Assembly: GCA_023213315.1 (NCBI GenBank)
Contig: JAKCPI010016608.1
Location: 1 to 64,000, forward strand
From: Euborellia annulipes
Lineage: Eukaryota > Arthropoda > Insecta > Dermaptera > Anisolabididae
Length of the DNA stretch: 64,000 nt
Direction of reading: 5' to 3'
The position numbers were made by a program, and so were the translations under genes. A model generated the notes under the pieces. It ran no database searches. It was not told the origin of the DNA and was given only the letters and a program-made list of their open reading frames with translations. Below are positions 57,898-64,000 of this stretch, in pieces (position 1 is the first letter of the stretch; every line of letters begins with the position of its first letter).

Positions 57898-58583
57898 AAA
57901 AAAAAAATCTGGTGTGACTGGCGCACAGCACACAACTTTCTCTTACCTTCGGTAATCGAAAGTTGTGTACTGTGCTTGTCACACCAGATTTTTTGTGTCG
58001 ACATATATTTAGTTCCCGACAGTACGAAACATTTGAATTCAGATGTAAAATTTATAAGTATGGGAAAATATTTATATTTTGTTACCATGGCAACCATTTC
58101 TCATATCTTCCCTATGAAATACAAGAGTAAAGTGGTCTTCAGAAGATGTCAATCACAAAATGAGAATATACATTTTAAAGAGAATCTAAAAAATAATTGA
58201 TTTTTGAATTTTAAAAAAAAATCGTTGGAGCAAATTTTGAGAAAATCGAAAAAAACTGAAAAAGTACATCAGTAAAGTACTAGTACTCTTTGGCCGATTT
58301 TGATTAAAAGCTTATTTTTCCGGTCCCGGGGGGTGTTTAACTTAAATATAAAATTTCAGCCTCATAGCTCAATTCCTTCATGCTTAAAATTGAACACACA
58401 CACACCCACACACCCACCCACACACACACAGACAGACCATGTCGCGAAAACCACTTTTTTGGATTCAGGGGACCTCAAAACGTGAAGATCCATCAAAATC
58501 TCGATATCGAATTTTTGACATGAATCCAATACTTTCTCTATATATATATATTACATATATACATAGGTAAGAGAAAGTAAAAA
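57898..58583 (-). repeat. Family A repeat, full copy 1 of tandem
   Basis: Starts with the hairpin AATCTGGTGTGACTGGCGCA ... TTGTCACACCAGATT and ends with the AT hairpin and TAAGAGAAAGTAAAAAGG. It contains the X-box-like GTTACCATGGCAAC at 58081-58094, AGTACTAGTACT, and a CACACCCACA microsatellite. Confidence 0.9.
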
Positions 58584-58672
58584 GGTCAAATAATTTGCTC
58601 TTGAGGGAGAAAAAAATTTTAGTCTCCCTAAAAAAAAGGTAAAATGATTTTCACGGGAGGGAAAAAAAAATT

Positions 58673-59363
58673 CAAAAAAAAAAAAATCTGGTGTGACTGG
58701 CGCACAGCACACAACTTTCTCTTACCTTCGGTAATCGAAAGTTGTGTTCTGTGCTTGTCACACCAGATTTTTTGTGTCGACATATATTTAGTTCCCGGCA
58801 GTAGGGAATATTTGAATTCAGATGTAAAATTTATAAGTATGGGAAAATATTTATATTTTGTTACCATGGCAACCATTTATCCTATCTTTCCTATGAAGCA
58901 CAAGAGTAAAGTGTGCTTCAAACAATTTTGAGGGCAAAACGAGAATATACATTTGAAAGAGCCTCTAAAAAATAATTGATTTTTGAATTTTAATCAAAAT
59001 CGTTAGAGCGAATTTTGAGAAAATCGAAAAAAACTGAAAAAGTACATCAGTAAAGTACTAGTACTCTTTGGCCGATTTTGATTAAAAGCTTATTTTTCCG
59101 GTCCCGGGAGGTATTTAACTTAAATATAAAATTTCAGCCTCATAGCTCAATTCCTTCATGCTTAAAATTGAACACACACACACCCACACACCCACCCACA
59201 CACACACAGACAGACCATGTCGCGAAAACCACTTTTTTGGATTCAGGGGACCTCAAAACGTGAAGATCCATCAAAATCTCGATATCGAATTTTTGACATG
59301 AATCCAATACTTTCTCTATATATATATATTACATATATACATAGGTAAGAGAAAGTAAAAAGG
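58673..59363 (-). repeat. Family A repeat, full copy 2 of tandem
   Basis: Very close to copy 1 and nearly identical to copy 3; X-box-like site at 58860-58873. The preceding spacer (GAGGGAGAAAAAAATTTTAG region) is repeated before copy 3, showing tandem duplication of a unit of about 778 bp. Confidence 0.9.
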
Positions 59364-59451
59364 TCAAATAATTTGCTCTTGAGGGAGAAAAAAATTTTAG
59401 TCTCCCTAAAAAAAAGGTAAAATGATTTTCACGGGAGGGAAAAAAAAATTC

Positions 59452-60146
59452 AAAAAAAAATCTGGTGTGACTGGCGCACAGCACACAACTTTCTCTTACC
59501 TTCGGTAATCGAAAGTTGTGTTCTGTGCTTGTCACACCAGATTTTTTGTGTCGACATATATTTAGTTCCCGGCAGTAGGGAATATTTGAATTCAGATGTA
59601 AAATTTATAAGTATGGGAAAATATTTATATTTTGTTACCATGGCAACCATTTATCCTATCTTTCCTATGAAGCACAAGAGTAAAGTGTGCTTCAAACAAT
59701 TTTGAGGGCAAAACGAGAATATACATTTGAAAGAGCCTCTAAAAAATAATTGATTTTTGAATTTTAATCAAAATCGTTAGAGCGAATTTTGAGAAAATCG
59801 AAAAAAACTGAAAAAGTACATCAGTAAAGTACTAGTACTCTTTGGCCGATTTTGATTAAAAGCTTATTTTTCCGGTCCCGGGAGGTATTTAACTTAAATA
59901 TAAAATTTCATCCTCCTAGCTCAATTCCTTCATGCTTAAAATTGAACACACACACACCCACACACACACCCACCCACACACACACACACAGACAGACCAT
60001 GTCGCGAAAACCACTTTTTTGGATTCAGGGGACCTCAAAACGTGAAGATCCATCAAAATCTCGACATCGAATTTTTGACATGAATCCAATACTTTCTCTC
60101 TATATATATATTACATATATACATAGGTAAGAGAAAGTAAAAAGGT
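59452..60146 (-). repeat. Family A repeat, full copy 3 of tandem
   Basis: X-box-like site at 59634-59647. Differs from copy 2 mainly in microsatellite length and a few substitutions, so the duplication is recent. Confidence 0.9.
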
Positions 60147-60370
60147 AAAATGAAAAAAAATTTTTATAGGAAATACAAGTTTCGGTTTCGGTTACGGTTT
60201 CGGCCGAAACTAAGGTTGAGGCCGAATATTCGGTTTCGGTTTCGGTTTCGGCTGAAAATCTTGTTTCGGTCGGACACTAATAAGAAATAACGAAGCATTC
60301 TTATACTGTATATTTTTAATAAAGAGAAATAGAACAGTTATATTCCGGAGGTTGGTTTCCATTCTCATTT

Positions 60371-60663
60371 TACTTTCTCTTACCTCTATATATATGTTAA
60401 TATATATATAGAGAGAGAAAGTATTGGATTCATGTCAAAAATTCGATGTCAAGATTTTGATGGATATACACGTTTTGAGTTCCAAAGATGAGCAGAACGA
60501 ACCAGAAACGACTCATGGAAGGCAGTTGATGTGTGGTTGGGGATAATAATAATAATAAATATTCCCCATACTTATAAATTTTACTTCTTGAATTATAATA
60601 TATCGGTGGAAACTAAATATATCTCGACACGAAAAATCTGGTGCGACAGTCACATCAGATTTT
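60371..60663 (+). repeat. Family A repeat, internally deleted copy
   Basis: Left part TACTTTCTCTTACC through ACACGTTTTGAG, then a jump to CATACTTATAAATTTTACTT and AATCTGGTGCGACAGTCACA. Just outside the composite element. Confidence 0.75.
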
Positions 60664-61004
60664 TATTTTTCATTTCGAATAAAAAAAAAAAAAAAAAGGT
60701 TCAAATATTCTAGAAACCGAATAATATGGTGATATTATTATAAATTTGCTTTACTAATTTTTTTAAGTTCCCAGATTTCCCTCGGCTTAATCCTGACCAT
60801 AGGCTTATCTATAATTCTTTGGTTCAATTTCGATAAACTTAGGCCTACTATATTTTTCATTTGTCTTTGATAATAAAGAATTAGGAAATTTTATTAATAA
60901 TATTTAATTTATGATAATTCTTTTAAGGAACCGTGTTTTTTTTTTATTGTAACTTTATCTTTTCTTTATTTATTCATTGATCTTTAATTTACTTTTGACA
61001 GTTG

Positions 61005-61220
61005 ATGGAGTCGGCTACTAATTCACCATTCTACTCGAAATTTCGATTTCTTTCGTTTGTGGGATGGATTAGTTTTATGAGTATCTTTTATATGCAACGA
61101 GTTCAACTTTTGTTGGAAAAGCCTTTAGTTAAAGGTGCTTTGGGCCTATTTTTGGCTTCGCGTTATTTTAATAAAATTTTCTTACCAGCCTCAAGAAGTA
61201 AGAAGTCAGTAGTTTTATAG
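61005..61220 (+). CDS. Hypothetical small membrane protein (71 residues)
   Basis: An uninterrupted frame starts with ATG four bases after a good acceptor (pyrimidine-rich run ending TTTTGACAG), so a 5' untranslated exon may lie upstream. The product begins MESATNSPFYSKFRF, has one clear hydrophobic segment (about residues 15-32), then QRVQLLLEKPLVKGALGLFL, a second weaker amphipathic or hydrophobic stretch, and a basic end (SRSKKSVVL) before TAG. Base composition is higher in GC than its flanks and the amino-acid mix is protein-like rather than the Lys/Phe/Ile noise of chance frames here. I do not recognise the family. It could instead be the last coding exon of a longer gene if the acceptor joins an upstream coding exon. 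Confidence 0.45.
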   Translation: MESATNSPFYSKFRFLSFVGWISFMSIFYMQRVQLLLEKPLVKGALGLFLASRYFNKIFLPASRSKKSVVL

Positions 61221-64000
61221 TAATATAAGTACCTAAAGCCATTCGTTTTTTGCTTGGTGGAAGTTAGACAACACAAATAACCAATTCACAATTAGATTTT
61301 CAGAATAATTGTTTTGCAGATATCCACTAGATATATAATTATTTGTTAATTTCATTCTGCACATTAATTTAGAAAAATTTGGAAAGGACCTCAAATGATT
61401 AAAAAGACTTTAATTAAATAAATAAAAAACTTATGCACTCTACATGATCTCTGAAGCAATTAATTCGAAGTTTATTAGTGAGTTGGTTATTTTGGTTGCC
61501 TGCCTTCCAGCAATGCATCTCCAATTCATTTCTCTTTCTTATATTTCTACTTATTATTTTTTATTGTATTTTAAGTATTCTATTAATAGAGTGAAATAAA
61601 TATTAATTTTCTTAGAAAAATCTTAAATTTGTTATTCACAAATTATCTCAAATTTTGTTTGCTCTTGATGCTTGTGACGGCTGTCCACTCTGTTTAATAT
61701 TCATTCATTATAGCCTCCATTGATATAAAATCAATATGTATTATTCTAGATATTTCCTAAACATAGAAAATTTAATATTTGATTCAAGATACCAGGTAAT
61801 TTTCCAAATTTTTATTATTTTGTATATAACTCAGTAAAAATTTTATCCAACTTTTTTTTTTTTAATTGTTATCAGGACTAGTTCTGGAATCTTATTATTT
61901 TGTTTTCCCATGATGGGATTTGTCGGTCAAGAAAGCAAAGGCCTACGTGTCCTGAGGGCCGTGCGTTCTCTAGGGTCATTAGCACTTCGCCTATTTCTAT
62001 TTCTATTTTATTGAATTCAATCTTTTATCACTTTCCTAAGGAAATACTTTTTTTTGTCCTCAGCTAACGACCTAATTAGTGATAAGCTCTCAAAGTTGTC
62101 AATATAAAAGAAAAATTATTAATTTGGCCTTTTGGAAGCCAAAGAAGCTAAATCCACATTTTAAAGTCGAATGGTAGTTTAGTTGATGATTAATTTATGT
62201 CTTGCTATAAATTAATTTGAATAAATATGGATTGAGTCTAAATAAATTGTAGCGATTTGACTATAAGTGCCAATTTAAAAAAATTATTTTTTAATAAAAA
62301 CATTAAAATTTGAGTGATTAGCAAATATCAAATTTTTTTTCTCTTTAAGTATGATTTTCAAAGTCACCATAAAATAAAACTTAGTGGGTGTAGCCTACAC
62401 AAAGTCATAACTGGACGGGAGGGAAGGACATTTCATATCTTCCCTTCTCCAAAAAAATTTCAAACAAGAGGTTAAACAAACACAATGATTAAGGGGTTAA
62501 TAAATGATAAATTCATATAATAAATGGACGATGCTATGCAAGAAGGAACCAAGTGCCATTAACCTAAATCTGTGATAAAAGCCATTTCATTTGAGCAATT
62601 ATAAACAAACCCAATGACAATAACTTTTTCCTAGTTTTATACAAATAAAGTGCACAGAGTAATAATGTTGCGATTTAAATAACAAAAGTAGATCTTCTTT
62701 TTCCCTACAAGATGGCGGTATTATCTAAATTTCGATCATAACAGCGCTTGGTTCCTTCATGCATAACATTCGTTTTTATTTCAAGAGAGCTGTGACAATT
62801 GAGCATGAGCATCATAGAAAAAGTTTTTATTTTTTTAAGATCAACAAACTAGCACTAGTAAAATCTCTATTTTCGTGCGTGTATGTGTGTGTGTACTTAA
62901 CCCATACTAATATGTCGCAAGATAGCAAACAATTCATACTATTAACACTAAATTTCACATTCGATTTTCTATGTAAAGCTAACCTGATTTTTACTAGAAA
63001 TTTTTTAACTATTATTTATTTGCAGTAAGTTTCAGTCACTTATTTTGAGGTTACAATTCAGATACAAATCACAAAACACTTTGGTTTAATTAATTAAGTT
63101 CTCGTTATGCTGGCCCATAAAGAGAAAACAATTAGGCTAATAGAGATAGAGGTCTCCTATTTCCCAATTTGTTATTAGCTATTATTTCTATTCAAGTGGT
63201 TGTAAATTAACACATGTTCTCAGGCTTATTTATTTAATCATATCTAATATCAATCCCAATTTTTTTTAATCCAGGGAGGAAAGTCCTGAAAGGAGGCCAA
63301 GGATGCTGGAGGGAACGTGATGAGATCCCTTTGGCTATTTATTTATTTACCAAGGCCTGCCATACACTGATAAGAATATTGAATGAATGAGTGAATTCTT
63401 TTTGGAATGCAGGCTTACTATCCTATATTTTTAATAAAATATATTAAAATTATTTTTTGATTACAACAAATTGATTGACGACCACGAATTTATCGAGCTA
63501 AGGCTATCAATTATTCTCTTCATTTTCTATTGCCAATGTACTTTCTCTTTCTCACTAACTCCCTGGTTAAAAAAGTTCCATCTTATTTAATGCCACTTTT
63601 GCAAGTTTTCTGCAATATTTTTAAATGAAAAATCCAATAATAGGCCTATAATAATGAAAAACATCCTTTATGTCCTTTTGTTCGAGTATTTATAAAATTA
63701 TTAAATAAAATTTTTCTTATTTTTTATACCTAAATCTTTAGCTGTTTATATGAATTTTTTATAAAAAATTCAAAATAAAATAAATATTGAAAAAATTTTC
63801 AAATTAACTATAGTAGCCTAATAGTTGAGCTAATAGGCCTATATTAAAATTTATTTATTTTTTTTCAAATTAACTCTGAGACAATTGTATCCTCTCTAAA
63901 TATTATTATTTACTTAAAATATTTTTAATACATGTATATAAACTATGACTAAGCCATACCCTTGAAGACAATATTTAAAAAAATAATAGTAATGAACAAA
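61221..64000. other. AT-rich, no gene recognised
   Basis: Scattered GGCCTA motifs and a (TG)n run at 62880-62895. Open frames are short and low-complexity. Confidence 0.4.

Larger units (their letters stand above)
57739..60279. mobile_element. Composite hAT-like element carrying three tandem family A repeats, 2.5 kb
   Basis: Ends TAGGAACCGACCGAA and TTCGGTCGGACACTA; perfect 8-bp duplication ATAAGAAA at 57731-57738 and 60280-60287. The outer 100-120 bp on each side are TTCGGTTTCGG-type repeats. Between them lie three same-orientation family A copies (57898-58583, 58673-59363, 59452-60146), the last two in a tandem unit of about 778 bp that includes an identical spacer. Confidence 0.85.

Noticed and set aside
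57880..60130. Many overlapping frames of 60-125 residues with repeated wording (for example [14 protein letters not shown])
   Set aside because: They are translations of family A repeats in both directions; the same words recur at 14575, 32524 and 50671.

Overview
This is a very AT-rich stretch of animal nuclear DNA, almost certainly arthropod. The evidence is spliced genes with GT-AG introns, a cell-surface protein of the arthropod klingon type (immunoglobulin plus fibronectin III), a multi-exon aminopeptidase P, Penelope-like retroelement remains, tRNA-derived SINEs and many short transposons. A crustacean seems plausible from the texture of the repeats, but I cannot prove the taxon from sequence alone. 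There are no operons, CRISPR arrays or other prokaryotic features.

Two host genes are certain. On the minus strand, three exons at 21604-21430, 18463-18336 and about 10519-10302 join in phase. They encode the end of the last Ig domain and one complete FN3 domain of a klingon-like adhesion protein. Its upstream Ig exons and its C-terminal exon were not found. The third exon carries a one-base homopolymer frameshift. On the plus strand, twelve exons from 42998 to 52776 encode nearly all of a membrane-type Xaa-Pro aminopeptidase (XPNPEP2-like). All five metal ligands are intact and the C-terminus looks like a GPI-anchor signal; the first exon(s) with the signal peptide were not found. A possible small membrane-protein ORF, preceded by a plausible splice acceptor, lies at 61005-61220.

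The rest is intron and intergenic DNA crowded with repeats. Positions 38856-40763 hold a 1.9-kb palindrome made of two head-to-head Penelope-like elements; only the right arm continues into a GIY-YIG endonuclease. At least nine short terminal-inverted-repeat elements have 8-bp target duplications and CAG or TAG termini of hAT type. A 1.6-kb PIF/Harbinger-like element (24179-25799) has a TTA duplication and carries other insertions. Two 0.55-kb tRNA-derived SINEs lie at 46604-47152 and 55852-56415, alongside several weaker tRNA-like SINEs that share a common tail.

The two most unusual patterns are also repeats. Family A is a roughly 0.7-kb repeat with a hairpin at each end and, in five copies, a perfect RFX X-box-like palindrome. 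Three tandem copies sit inside one hAT-like element at 57739-60279. The second pattern is a recurring set of foldback modules, at about 8.3, 9.2, 30.3-30.9, 48.6, 50.2-51.0 and 51.7 kb. Each contains a CTGANGA...CGAAAC core like the hammerhead-type tail of Penelope-like elements. Single copies of the core lie at 41.5, 43.8 and 44.6 kb. I see no sign of a new multi-gene system; the novelty, if any, lies in these non-coding repeat families.
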